Shown here piece after piece: positions 16,480 to 24,778 of a DNA stretch of 64,000 nt. The stretch is taken from contig CAJUKH010000058.1 of assembly GCA_910587345.1 (NCBI GenBank), forward strand, positions 1 through 64,000. Reading direction: 5' to 3'. Source of the DNA: an uncultured Oscillospiraceae bacterium (lineage in GTDB: Bacteria > Bacillota > Clostridia > Oscillospirales > Oscillospiraceae). Numbering within the stretch: position 1 is the stretch's first letter; each line of letters opens with the position of its first letter. Both the position numbers and the translations under genes were made by a program. The notes beneath the pieces are model-generated. The model did not search any database. It saw only the letters and a program-made list of their open reading frames with translations, and was not told the origin of the DNA.

Positions 16480-18245
16480 TATTCACTCACTCCTTCCTGC
16501 TGCGAGTTGTAAATTTCCTGATATACCTCATTGGTGGCCATCAGCTCGTCATGGGTGCCCTGTCCCGCAATGGTGCCGTCATCCAGTACCAAAATCTGGT
16601 CGGCATCCCGCACCGAAGAGATCCGCTGTGCGATCATAATAACGGTGGTCCCCGCCAGATTTTTGGCAAAGGATTCCCGGATAGCCGCCTCTGTGGCCGA
16701 GTCTACCGCTGAGGTGGAGTCGTCCAGAATGAGAATGGCGGGGTGGCGGAGCATGGCCCGTGCAATACAAAGCCGCTGCTTCTGCCCGCCGGAGACGTTG
16801 GTGCCCCCCTGGTCCAGCATGGTATCGAACCCGTCGGGAAGGGCCATGACAAAATCATAGGCCTGGGCGTCTTTTGCGGCCTGGATCATCTCTTCCTCGG
16901 TGGCGTCGGCCCGGCCCCAGAGAAGGTTTTCCCGAATGGTGCCGGAAAACAGCACATTGTTCTGCAGCACCATGCCGATGCGGCTTCGCAGCTCTTCAAT
17001 GGGGTAATCCCGCACGTCCATCCCGTCCACCAGCACCTGCCCTCCGGTCACATCATAGAACCGGGGAATCAGATTCACAAGGGTGGATTTTCCGGTGCCG
17101 GTGCCCCCCACAATGGCGGTAAACTGGCCGGGGGCAATGGAACAGTTGATATGCTCCAGCACATCATCCCCGGAGCCGGAGGCCTGATATTTGAAGGACA
17201 CGTCCTTGAACTCCACCCGCCCCTGGGGAGCGGGAAGGGCCGGGTCCTCCCTCTTCCCGTTCAACCCGGCGGTATAGCCGCCGGGGTCGTCCCGGATATC
17301 GGGCACCGTGTCCAGCACCTCCACCACACGGCGGGCACAGGCCACGGCCCGGGAGGACATGACAAACATCATGCCCACCATCATCACGCTCATCAAAATC
17401 TGGCCGATATAGCCCACGAAGGAGGACAGGTCGCCGTAGAGCATGGTGCCCTCCATCACCTGACTGCCGCCCAGATAGAGGACCGTCAGGGTCACAAGAT
17501 TGAGCACGATGGTCATCAGGGGGGAGATGAGATTGATCCGCATCGCCACGGTGATGCCGGTCTGGGTCAGGTCCTCATTGGCCTTTTTGAACTTGGTCTT
17601 TTCATACCCCGCCCGGACAAAGGCCTTCACCACGCGGATGGCCACCAGATTTTCCTGCACGGTGTTGTTCAGATTATCCAGCTTTTCCTGCATCAGCCCG
17701 AAGAGCTTGTTGCTCAGCTTCATCACGATGCCGATACCTACCATCAGCACGGGGATGGCCACCAGCAACACCCGGGCCAGCTCCGCATTGATGGAGAAGG
17801 CCATAAAAAGGGCGCCGGTCAGCATGGTAATGACCCGAACCACCATTCGGGTGGCCATGGTCAGGGTCATCTGGATCTGGTTGACATCGTTGGTGGTCCG
17901 GGTGATAAGAGAGGCCGAAGAAAACCGGTCGATGTCGGCAAAGGAAAAATCCTGTATCTTCTGGAACATGGCGTTTCTCAGGTTGCTTCCGAATCCCTGT
18001 CCGCCTTTGGTGGCCACCCGGGCCGAAAGGACGCCGGTGATCATGCCTATTACTGCCAGCACCAGCATATAAATACCGTTTCTGACAATGGCCCCCATGT
18101 CCCCGTTGGCGATGCCCACATCCACAATGGCCGCCATCAGCCGGGGCATAACGATCTCACAGAGTACCTCCGCAACCATCAGCACCGGGGCCAGTAAGAT
18201 CCACTTTTTGTATTCTCCCATATAGGAGAGCAGTTTTTTTATCAT
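16479..18245 (-). CDS. ABC exporter half-transporter (degenerate ATP site subunit)
   Basis: 588 aa. The exporter membrane domain is followed by an ATPase domain with Walker A GGTGTGKST, signature VSGGQ, and Walker B ILILDDSTSAVD. The usual catalytic Glu is Asp here. In heterodimeric exporters the subunit with Asp builds the degenerate site together with the partner's altered signature, and the partner indeed has LSQGQ. The two genes therefore look like a matched asymmetric pair. It overlaps the MarR gene by 4 bp (ATGA), so translation is coupled. Confidence 0.92.
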   Translation of the reverse strand: MIKKLLSYMGEYKKWILLAPVLMVAEVLCEIVMPRLMAAIVDVGIANGDMGAIVRNGIYMLVLAVIGMITGVLSARVATKGGQGFGSNLRNAMFQKIQDFSFADIDRFSSASLITRTTNDVNQIQMTLTMATRMVVRVITMLTGALFMAFSINAELARVLLVAIPVLMVGIGIVMKLSNKLFGLMQEKLDNLNNTVQENLVAIRVVKAFVRAGYEKTKFKKANEDLTQTGITVAMRINLISPLMTIVLNLVTLTVLYLGGSQVMEGTMLYGDLSSFVGYIGQILMSVMMVGMMFVMSSRAVACARRVVEVLDTVPDIRDDPGGYTAGLNGKREDPALPAPQGRVEFKDVSFKYQASGSGDDVLEHINCSIAPGQFTAIVGGTGTGKSTLVNLIPRFYDVTGGQVLVDGMDVRDYPIEELRSRIGMVLQNNVLFSGTIRENLLWGRADATEEEMIQAAKDAQAYDFVMALPDGFDTMLDQGGTNVSGGQKQRLCIARAMLRHPAILILDDSTSAVDSATEAAIRESFAKNLAGTTVIMIAQRISSVRDADQILVLDDGTIAGQGTHDELMATNEVYQEIYNSQQEGVSE

Positions 18246-18778
18246 CGGCGCTCACACTCCTTTCCGCCGCAGCCGCGGCGATGATGATGAGACGGCGGGC
18301 CAAAGGGTCCGCCGGGGGGCGGCGGGGGGCCGTCCTCCTCTCTGGCTCCCAGATTTTCCAGCATTCGGACAAAGAAACCGGTCAGCCGCTCCTTCTCCTC
18401 CCCGGAAAAACCGGCCAGCATCTGTTCCTCCACCGCCTGAAAGGCCTCGGTGCCCCGCTCCACTGCATTGCGCCCCTTTTCGGTCAGGTGCACCCGGTTC
18501 CTCCGCTGGTCCCCCTCATCGGTGATCCGAAGCAGATAGCCCTTTCCTTCCAGATTTTTCAGGGATACCGCCACCGTGGCCGGAGACAACCGAAGTGCCC
18601 GGGCCAACTCCCGCTGGGACAGGGTCCTTCCCTCTTTTTCGCTGTTATACAGCGCTGCCAGCAGCATAGGCGCCCCCACATCCCCCAGTCCCCGGGCATT
18701 CCATTCCTCATTGACCCGCCGGTGATGGGCGTGGTGCAGAAAATGAAACAGCACATTTGGCTCATCGGTATATTGCAT
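18242..18778 (-). CDS. MarR-family regulator of the ABC operon
   Basis: 178 aa. The winged-helix domain spans about residues 30-140 (TLSQRELARALRLSPATVAV, LKNLEGKGYLLR, DQRRNRVHLTEKG). It heads a leftward operon with the two ABC genes and overlaps the next gene by 4 bp, so it is very likely their local repressor. The C-terminus is odd for the family: a Pro/Gly run and then SHHHRRGCGGKECERR, with three His and two Cys, which could bind metal. Half-sites TTCGTA and TACGAA lie 19 bp apart just upstream. Confidence 0.88.
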   Translation of the reverse strand: MQYTDEPNVLFHFLHHAHHRRVNEEWNARGLGDVGAPMLLAALYNSEKEGRTLSQRELARALRLSPATVAVSLKNLEGKGYLLRITDEGDQRRNRVHLTEKGRNAVERGTEAFQAVEEQMLAGFSGEEKERLTGFFVRMLENLGAREEDGPPPPPGGPFGPPSHHHRRGCGGKECERR

Positions 18779-18796
18779 AGATATTCCCTCCTTTCG

Positions 18797-18827
18797 TTCG
18801 TATATTAATGATTAGTATGTTTACGAA
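18797..18827. promoter_or_regulatory. Inverted repeat upstream of the MarR gene
   Basis: TTCGTA (18797-18802), 19 bp, TACGAA (18822-18827), in the AT-rich promoter area 19-49 bp before the MarR start. Candidate autoregulatory operator. Confidence 0.4.
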
Positions 18828-18884
18828 TCGGTATTATACTCCCCGCCCCTGTCAATGTCAATGAAAATTTTGTGAACAATTTTA

Positions 18885-18928
18885 GAACGGATGTTTGACA
18901 AATCGAAGGTTGTATGATACCATACAAT
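18885..18928 (+). promoter_or_regulatory. lexA promoter with two candidate operators
   Basis: TTGACA (18895-18900), 17-bp spacer, TACCAT (18918-18923). GAACGGATGTTT (18885-18896) is one base off the Gram-positive SOS box GAAC-N4-GTTC and overlaps the -35. A perfect inverted repeat TTGTATG-ATAC-CATACAA (18910-18927) overlaps the -10. Confidence 0.6.
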
Positions 18929-18957
18929 TATCTACAAAAATAAGGGAGGTCCCGCCT

Positions 18958-19569
18958 ATGGCCGCACCCCTGACACCAAAACAGACGGAAATCTATGACT
19001 TCATCCTGCAATACACCCGGCAATACGGTTATCCCCCCTCGGTGCGGGAGATCGGCTTTGCCGTCAATCTGAAATCCCCTTCCACCGTTCACTTCCACAT
19101 GAAAAAACTGGAGGCGGAGGGCTACATCCAGAAGGCCGACGGGAAGACCCGGGCCATTTCCCTGCCCAGAGAGGCGGTGGCCGAAGAGCTGGACAGCCAC
19201 GAAAACCGGGTCCCCGTACTGGGGGATGTGGCCGCCGGCTCCCCCATTCTGGCCCAGGAGCAGGTGGAGGAATACCTCACCTTCGATACCGGCGGGCTTA
19301 CCGGAGAACATTTTGCCCTGAAGGTCCGGGGGGAATCCATGCTCTACGCCGGTATTCTCCCCGGCGACCTGGTGGTGGTCCACCGGCAGGAGACCTTCCG
19401 GGAGGGAGATATCGTAGTGGCCCTTTTTGAAGACGAGGCCACCGTCAAGACCCTCCACCGGGAAAACGGGCATATCTGGCTTTTGCCGGAGAACCCGGAC
19501 TACCAGCCCATCGACGGGGAGGGCTGTTCTCTTCTGGGTAAGGTCATTGCCGTCATCCGGCGCTATTGA
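18958..19569 (+). CDS. lexA: LexA SOS repressor
   Basis: 203 aa. The N-terminal winged HTH (LTPKQTEIYDFILQY, PPSVREIG, STVHFHMKKLEAEGYI) binds SOS operators. The C-terminal S24 self-cleavage domain has the Ala93-Gly94 scissile bond (GDVAAGSP), the nucleophile Ser127 (GESMLYAG) and the general base Lys164 (EATVKTLH). RecA filaments on single-stranded DNA trigger cleavage. ATG 18958 was chosen over the more upstream in-frame start because GGGAGG precedes it. It is monocistronic, with its own promoter, and SOS-box-like sequences suggest autoregulation. Confidence 0.96.
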   Translation: MAAPLTPKQTEIYDFILQYTRQYGYPPSVREIGFAVNLKSPSTVHFHMKKLEAEGYIQKADGKTRAISLPREAVAEELDSHENRVPVLGDVAAGSPILAQEQVEEYLTFDTGGLTGEHFALKVRGESMLYAGILPGDLVVVHRQETFREGDIVVALFEDEATVKTLHRENGHIWLLPENPDYQPIDGEGCSLLGKVIAVIRRY

Positions 19570-19585
19570 GACAAAAAACCGTGTA

Positions 19586-19620
19586 AAAAGGTATGGCCCT
19601 ACAAAGGCCATACCTTTTTT
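19586..19620 (+). terminator. Intrinsic terminator after lexA
   Basis: AAAAAGGTATGGCC, loop CTACAAA, GGCCATACCTTTTTT. Confidence 0.93.
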
Positions 19621-19682
19621 GCTTATTTTTTCCCCTTTTTAGGGGCGCCTGCCGCCGGGGTAACATGGCGGAGGATAAAAAA

Positions 19683-19710
19683 GGGCCGCAAGGGGATTTC
19701 CCTTGCGGCC
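19683..19710 (-). terminator. Terminator of the rpmH-jag operon
   Basis: On the minus strand AGGGCCGCAAGGG, loop, CCCTTGCGGCCCTTTTTT, 13 bp past the jag stop. Confidence 0.88.
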
Positions 19711-19722
19711 CTGCCCTTCTTT

Positions 19723-20511
19723 TTATCGGTTTTCTCCGGGCGCATACGCCACCACAATGCGGCGGTTTGGCTCGGTGCCGATGGAGTAGGTGGAGATGTC
19801 GGGGCGGGTCTGAAGCGCGGTGTGAACCACATGCCGCTCATAGGCGTTCATAGGCTCCAGTGTCATGTTCCGGCGGTAGCGGAGGACCTTATCGGCCACA
19901 CGGCCGGCCATCCGCTCCAAAGACTCCTCCCGCTTGGAGCGGTAGCCCTCGGCATCCACACGGATGCGGACCCGCTGGGTCTGGCCCCGGTTAACGGTAT
20001 AGCCGGTCAGCTGCTGAATGGCGTCCAGAGTCTCTCCCCGGCGGCCGATGACGGCCCCCAGATTCTCCCCCACCAGCTCCACCAGATAGTTGCCTTCGGC
20101 ATCTACGCTGACCTGAGGAACGGCCTCCACCTCCATCCGCTCCAAAAGACCGGTGAGGAACTCCTTGATTTTGGCGGCCTTCCCGTCATCGGCGGGAGCG
20201 GGGGCGGCGCTCTCCGCATTCTCAGCAAAGGCGGCGCCCATGGTGGTGTATTCTACACTGTCAGCCTCCTCGTCAGCCTTCTCCGCAGCGGGGGCCTCCT
20301 CCACGATGGGGACGCGGACCGCCTCCGGCTCATCGGGGGCCTCATAGGTCACCTTGACCCGGGCGGGGGTGCCGCCGATGCCCAGAAAGCCGGGCTTGGC
20401 CAGGTCCAGCACCTCCACGGAGACCTCCTCCCGGCTCAGGCCCAACTGTTCCAGAGCGGCGGCGATGGCGGCGTCCTCGGTCTTTCCCGTGGTTTCAATA
20501 AACTTCTGCAT
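19723..20511 (-). CDS. khpB: RNA-binding protein Jag/KhpB
   Basis: 262 aa. Jag_N domain at residues 1-50 (FIETTGKTEDAAIAAALEQL, PGFLGIGG), an Ala/Glu-rich linker, a KH domain with the GxxG-type loop IGRRGETLDAIQQL, and a C-terminal R3H domain (ERHVVHTAL). KhpB proteins bind RNA broadly and affect cell division and elongation. The start at 20511 has GGAAGGAGAG upstream. It is the last gene of the leftward origin-proximal operon, in the usual place directly after yidC. Confidence 0.93.
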   Translation of the reverse strand: MQKFIETTGKTEDAAIAAALEQLGLSREEVSVEVLDLAKPGFLGIGGTPARVKVTYEAPDEPEAVRVPIVEEAPAAEKADEEADSVEYTTMGAAFAENAESAAPAPADDGKAAKIKEFLTGLLERMEVEAVPQVSVDAEGNYLVELVGENLGAVIGRRGETLDAIQQLTGYTVNRGQTQRVRIRVDAEGYRSKREESLERMAGRVADKVLRYRRNMTLEPMNAYERHVVHTALQTRPDISTYSIGTEPNRRIVVAYAPGENR

Positions 20512-20535
20512 GGTGTTCTCTCCTTCCCATGACAT

Positions 20536-21852
20536 TTAATCTTTGGTGTCGGGCTGGTCGTCTGTTTTCTTGCCCTTCTTTTTCTTCTCCTTCGGCTCGG
20601 GAACAATGAAGAAGGATTCGATGGCCTTCTCATCGTAGGGGGTCACCTCGCCGTAGCGGGCGGGATCATAGGCACGGCCCCGGGCGTACTGGCGGATACC
20701 CACCCGGCTGGCCTCCCGGACCTCGGGGGGGATGCGGTCGTCATCGGCGTCCTTGGGCTGCTTCTTCCCCTTATTCTTCCGGGCTTCCTCGGCGGCCAGA
20801 GCCTTGGCCTCGGCCTTCTCCCGGCGCAGACGCTTCTCCTCCTCCTTCTCCTCCAGTTCCCGCAGCCGCTGCTTTTCCCGGGCCTCCTCATAGTCCTTTT
20901 TCAGCATCTTGGCAGTGATGAACTCCTGTCCCATGCCAAGGACGCTGTTGGCCATGAAGTAGACGCTGATGGCGGCGGGCATACTGAAGCCGAAGTAAAG
21001 GTACATCAGGGACATGACGGCGGTCATCCCCCAGTTCATGTTGACGGCGTCAGGGTTATTGATGGCGTTGGTCTTGTTTGTGACCATCATGGAAAGGGCG
21101 CTGAGGACCACCGACAGGATGGGCAGCAGGAACAGGCCGATGCTGTCCCAGCCAAAGCCGTTGACCCAGAATTTCAAGGTAGGCTGCTGGAACAGGTTGA
21201 TGCCCAGAAATTCGGTGTTCAGGACAAAGAGTTCCTTGGCGGGGGCGCCCACGGCGGCCACGGCGGCCTTCACAGCCTCCAGATTTTCGGGGGTGATAAG
21301 GCTGGTGAGGAACATCTGGTTATAGCGGGTGCTGGCATAGGCGGTGATGTAGGGAATCTCTTTCTTTGCCGCCTCGGCGATGGCTTCCGTCACCACCTTG
21401 GGGGCGATCCAGCCCGCCTCCACTGCCACAGTATCCCAATTCAAGGTGACGGCGATGGCCTGAAGCATCTGCTCCGCCTCGCTGCCCACCACACCCATCA
21501 TGTACTTCAGCGGCTCCCGCAGGATGGCGAAGAGGGGGATCAGGATGAACATGGGCAGGAAGGACCACAGACAACCGCTGGTGGGGTTGACCCCCTCCCT
21601 GGCGTAGAGCTTTTGCAGCTCCTCATTGTACTTGGCCTGATTGTTTGCATACTGCTTTTGGAGCTTTCTCATCTGTCCCGAGAGCATATTGGTCTGTATC
21701 ATACTCTTCTTCGCCTTGAGGGAGAAGGGGAACAGAATGATCTTTACCAGAAGGGTAAAGAGGATGAGGGCCACACCGTAGCTGTTGAAAAACTGATAGA
21801 AGAACATCAAAAGCCAGGTGAAGGGCGTCATCAAGATGTACATAAAATCCAT
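20536..21852 (-). CDS. yidC: Membrane protein insertase YidC/SpoIIIJ type
   Basis: 438 aa. Inserts proteins into the cytoplasmic membrane with or without SecYEG. It begins directly with a membrane segment (LMTPFTWLLMFFYQFF), then the conserved TM with its groove residue in LFTLLVKIILFPF, where Lys takes the place of the classic Arg, and then the cytosolic hairpin KLQKQYANNQAKYNEELQKL. The middle carries an extracytoplasmic insertion of about 100 residues. The C-terminal tail is long, basic and coiled, fitting ribosome contact. Start 21852 follows TGGAGG; an upstream GTG overlaps that site. Confidence 0.94.
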   Translation of the reverse strand: MDFMYILMTPFTWLLMFFYQFFNSYGVALILFTLLVKIILFPFSLKAKKSMIQTNMLSGQMRKLQKQYANNQAKYNEELQKLYAREGVNPTSGCLWSFLPMFILIPLFAILREPLKYMMGVVGSEAEQMLQAIAVTLNWDTVAVEAGWIAPKVVTEAIAEAAKKEIPYITAYASTRYNQMFLTSLITPENLEAVKAAVAAVGAPAKELFVLNTEFLGINLFQQPTLKFWVNGFGWDSIGLFLLPILSVVLSALSMMVTNKTNAINNPDAVNMNWGMTAVMSLMYLYFGFSMPAAISVYFMANSVLGMGQEFITAKMLKKDYEEAREKQRLRELEEKEEEKRLRREKAEAKALAAEEARKNKGKKQPKDADDDRIPPEVREASRVGIRQYARGRAYDPARYGEVTPYDEKAIESFFIVPEPKEKKKKGKKTDDQPDTKD

Positions 21853-21921
21853 GGACACGGCCTCCACATAAGTAATTTGCCCCGGAGGGCTTACCGGGGG
21901 CAGGAGGGCCTGGGCCTCTCC

Positions 21922-22140
21922 CTATGGGACGGGGTCGTACTCAATGCTTTTCTGGCGGTGGAAGGGGTGACATTTCAGTATCCGGCGCAGAGACAGCCAC
22001 CCGCCCTTGAAGGCCCCGTACTTCTCAATGGCCTCCAGCGCATAGGTGGAGCAGGTGGGGATAAAGCGGCAGCAGGGGGGCTTCATGGGAGAGATATGCT
22101 TCCGATAAAAGCGGATGCACCAGAGAAGAAGGGCTTTCAT
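21922..22140 (-). CDS. yidD: Membrane insertion efficiency factor YidD
   Basis: 72 aa. Small conserved partner of YidC at the cytosolic membrane face. The family block is plain: [20 protein letters not shown], then [20 protein letters not shown], then [11 protein letters not shown]. The ATG at 22140 overlaps the rnpA stop codon (ATGA), so the two are translationally coupled. The order rpmH-rnpA-yidD-yidC-jag is the standard bacterial arrangement. Confidence 0.95.
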   Translation of the reverse strand: MKALLLWCIRFYRKHISPMKPPCCRFIPTCSTYALEAIEKYGAFKGGWLSLRRILKCHPFHRQKSIEYDPVP

Positions 22141-22490
22141 CTCCTCTTCTCCCACTTTTCCCGCACCCCCAGCTTGTCCAGCAGGCGAAGCAGGTCCCGC
22201 TCCAACTCGGCATAGCCCGCAAAAGCGGACCGGACCCGGGCCACCACCACGATATCCCAGCCGGTGGTCATCGTTTCTTCGTGGATGCGGTATGCCTCCC
22301 GAATGCGGCGGCGGACCTTATTGCGGCGGACCGCCTTGCCCACCTTGGTCCCCACGGTGAGGCCAAGCCGGTTCCTTCCCTGGCGGTTGGGCCGGACATA
22401 GACTGCCAAAAGACCGGTGGCGGCGCTTTTTCCCTTGGTGTAAAGGCGGCGGAACAGATGGTTTTCCTTCATGGAAACGGTATGTTTCAT
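22137..22490 (-). CDS. rnpA: Ribonuclease P protein component
   Basis: 117 aa basic protein that assists the RNase P RNA in tRNA 5' processing. The RNR motif region is clear ([20 protein letters not shown]), as is the N-terminal substrate-binding face ([20 protein letters not shown]). I chose ATG 22490 with GGGGGAG upstream; longer versions add an unrelated N-terminal tail. It lies between rpmH and yidD and overlaps the latter by 4 bp. Confidence 0.95.
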   Translation of the reverse strand: MKHTVSMKENHLFRRLYTKGKSAATGLLAVYVRPNRQGRNRLGLTVGTKVGKAVRRNKVRRRIREAYRIHEETMTTGWDIVVVARVRSAFAGYAELERDLLRLLDKLGVREKWEKRR

Positions 22491-22582
22491 CTGTTTTCTC
22501 CCCCTTTTTCTCCATGCACCGCAGGGGCGGTAGATCGCTCCACCGCCCCGCTGAAACACCCTATTTGGTTACTCCGCCCACC

Positions 22583-22717
22583 TCAGTGGGACAGACGGAC
22601 GCGGCCGGCGCGGCGGCGGCGGGCCAGGACCTTGCGGCCGTTGGCGGTGGCCATCCGCTTGCGGAAGCCATGGACCTTGCTGCGCTGACGCTTCTTGGGC
22701 TGATAGGTACGAACCAT
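22583..22717 (-). CDS. rpmH: 50S ribosomal protein L34
   Basis: 44 aa, full length. The family sequence is unmistakable ([36 protein letters not shown]). ATG 22717 follows AGGAGGTG. First gene of the leftward operon, with a near-consensus promoter about 110 bp upstream. Confidence 0.97.
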   Translation of the reverse strand: MVRTYQPKKRQRSKVHGFRKRMATANGRKVLARRRRAGRVRLSH

Positions 22718-22827
22718 GTCGGTACACCTCCTGTACTCATTCTGACGGGCTTGCGCCCGTCCACCACAACGCCCGGCAGCGCCGGACGCGGTCGTTGATG
22801 TCGGTGCGTCGCAATAACGCAAAGGTT

Positions 22828-22857
22828 ATTATAAGCGATAAATAAATCCTCTGTCAA
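22828..22857 (-). promoter_or_regulatory. rpmH operon promoter
   Basis: On the minus strand TTGACA (22857-22852), 18-bp spacer, TATAAT (22833-22828). Perfect consensus hexamers. Confidence 0.85.
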
Positions 22858-22923
22858 CCTTCTTTTGCAATGTTTTTTCCTCTTCCTCCCTCTGAATACT
22901 ACATTTTGTGGGTTAAACAGAAG

Positions 22924-22955
22924 TTTTCCACAAACGACTCTTTTTTTGTGGAAAA
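22924..22955. promoter_or_regulatory. Inverted pair of DnaA boxes between rpmH and dnaA
   Basis: TTTTCCACA (22924-22932) and its inverse TGTGGAAAA (22947-22955). They lie upstream of the dnaA promoter, so they may mediate dnaA autoregulation or act as the upstream origin subregion. The gap 22718-23108 contains no gene. Confidence 0.75.
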
Positions 22956-22981
22956 TTTCATGACAAAAAGAGGTTCCGGGG

Positions 22982-23010
22982 TTGCCCATATGGTTGGATT
23001 TTGGTATAAT
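22982..23010 (+). promoter_or_regulatory. dnaA promoter
   Basis: TTGCCC (22982-22987), 17-bp spacer, TATAAT (23005-23010), about 100 bp before the dnaA start. Confidence 0.7.
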
Positions 23011-23046
23011 AGGAAGGGTTTTTATACCTCTAAATATATAAACATT

Positions 23047-23086
23047 AAAAAACCGTCTCCGCCAGGCTGGGTCCGGGCGGTTTTTG
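23047..23086 (+). terminator. Terminator-like hairpin in the dnaA leader
   Basis: AAAAACCG (23048-23055) pairs with CGGTTTTT (23078-23085). The loop can fold further (TCCGCC with GGGCGG-like segments). It lies between the promoter and the dnaA ribosome-binding site and could be an attenuator. Confidence 0.5.
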
Positions 23087-23108
23087 GTGAAAGAAAGAGG
23101 AACTGCAC

Positions 23109-24428
23109 ATGATGAATTCCGCCGCCGAGATTTGGAACCGGGTCCTGTCGCTGATGGAGGGTCCCCTTACCTCCACCACGCTGAATACCTGGTTTGACGA
23201 CACCGAAGCCCTCTCCCTCACCCCCGACCGGCTGACCCTTTATACCCCATCGGACTTTAAGCGGGATATCATCACCTCCCGCTACCTGCCCAATATCCAG
23301 CAGGCCCTGCGGGAGCTTTTTTCCGCTGATATCGAGGTAACGGTACTGGGACAGGGAGAAAAGCCCCAGGGGGACCCCCACCGGGGGGACTTTCTGCCCG
23401 GGACCGAGGAATATACCTTCGACACCTTTGTGGTCGGCTCCTCCAACAAATTCGCCTACTCCGCGGCTCAGGCGGTGGCCGACGCCCCGGGAAAACCCAA
23501 GGGCTATAATCCTCTGTTTATTTACGGTGAGTCGGGTCTGGGTAAGACCCACCTGCTTTACGCCATTGCCCACTCCATCCATGCCCGGTTCCCCGATTAC
23601 CGTATCGTCTACATCAAAGGCGACGCCTTTACCAATGAACTTATCGCCGCCATTCGGGAGGGCAAAAATCAGGAATTTCGGGAAAAATACCGCTCTGCCG
23701 ACGTCTTTTTGATGGACGATGTCCAGTTCATCGCCGGCCGGGACTCCTCTCAGGAGGAAATGTTCCACACCTTCAACTCCCTCTATGAAAACGGCAAACA
23801 GATCGTATTCACCGCCGACCGGCCCCCGAAGGAGATGCTCCGGCTGGACGACCGGCTGAAAACCCGGTTTGAGTGGGGCCTCCCCATTGATGTGCAGCCC
23901 CCCGACTATGAGACCAGAGTGGCCATCATTAAAAACAAGGCCATCCAGCGGGGCATGAATCTCCCCGACCCGGTGCTTCAGTATATCGCCGAAAACATTA
24001 CCGCCAACGTCCGGCAAATCGAGGGCACTGTAAACAAAATTCTGGCCTTTCAGGAGCTGATGGGCGAGCAGGTGGACGTGGAGACCGTCACAAGGGCCGT
24101 GCGGGATATGTTCAAGGATAAAACGGAATTTTTGCCCTCCGCCGACGTTATCATCGAGGAGGTGGGAAAGTTCTACAACATTCCCTCCTACGACATTCGG
24201 GGACAGGGCCGGACCAAGGATACGGTGCTGGCACGGCAGATCGCCATGTACGAGATTCGGCGAATGACCAACCTTTCCCTGAAGGAGATCGGTCAGGAGT
24301 TCGGCGGAAGGGATCATACCACGGTAATGCACTCGCTGGAGCGCATCGAAAAGCAGATCAAGTCCTCCCCGGAGATCGCAGAGACCATTAAGGATATCAA
24401 CGCCAATATCAACGGCAGGTATGAGTAA
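23109..24428 (+). CDS. dnaA: Chromosomal replication initiator DnaA
   Basis: 439 aa. AAA+ ATPase that binds DnaA boxes and melts the origin. Domain I is at residues 1-80, followed by a short linker. The ATPase core has Walker A GESGLGKTH, Walker B VFLMDDVQFI and sensor 2 VRQIEGTVNKI. Domain IV ends in the DNA-binding signature GGRDHTTVMHSLERI. The start is ATG 23109, preceded by AAGAGG; a second Met follows directly. The gene reads away from the rpmH operon, with the unwinding region just after it, as in Bacillus-type origins. Confidence 0.97.
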   Translation: MMNSAAEIWNRVLSLMEGPLTSTTLNTWFDDTEALSLTPDRLTLYTPSDFKRDIITSRYLPNIQQALRELFSADIEVTVLGQGEKPQGDPHRGDFLPGTEEYTFDTFVVGSSNKFAYSAAQAVADAPGKPKGYNPLFIYGESGLGKTHLLYAIAHSIHARFPDYRIVYIKGDAFTNELIAAIREGKNQEFREKYRSADVFLMDDVQFIAGRDSSQEEMFHTFNSLYENGKQIVFTADRPPKEMLRLDDRLKTRFEWGLPIDVQPPDYETRVAIIKNKAIQRGMNLPDPVLQYIAENITANVRQIEGTVNKILAFQELMGEQVDVETVTRAVRDMFKDKTEFLPSADVIIEEVGKFYNIPSYDIRGQGRTKDTVLARQIAMYEIRRMTNLSLKEIGQEFGGRDHTTVMHSLERIEKQIKSSPEIAETIKDINANINGRYE

Positions 24429-24529
24429 GAGTTCCACTCAGCCCTCCACAGCCGGACACCGGCCGCCATCCCTGGACGACAGAGCATCTCCCTTTGCTTC
24501 TTTTTAAAGAAATCATACGCTCTGTTTTC

Positions 24530-24740
24530 TTCGACAGCCTATCCACAATTCCACCGCAAAATGTGAAAATGTGTATTCTTTGATGTGGATATTTTTCTTC
24601 TCGACAAAGGCCTGTGGAAAAGGTCGAAAAAGATACACAATAGGGTGTGGACAGGCTTTCTCTGTCGGTTCAATGGATAAGAGGGGTTTTCCACAATCCA
24701 CAGGCCCTATTACTACTATTACTACAAAAATAATCCTCTC
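24530..24740. other. oriC: Origin of replication (oriC unwinding region)
   Basis: The 350-bp gap between dnaA and dnaN contains DnaA boxes at 24539-24547 (CTATCCACA), 24584-24592 (inverse of ATATCCACA), 24613-24621 (inverse of TTTTCCACA), 24646-24654 (inverse of CTGTCCACA), 24687-24695 (TTTTCCACA) and 24694-24702 (CAATCCACA). The last pair abuts a GC patch (GGCCC) and then six DnaA-trio triplets TATTACTACTATTACTAC (24708-24725), followed by A/T-rich DNA. This is the layout of the Bacillus basal unwinding system. Spo0A-box-like sequences are interleaved. No gene is present. Confidence 0.92.
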
Positions 24741-24778
24741 CTCTCCTTCGGAGAGAAAGAGCGAATGGAGGTCATTTT

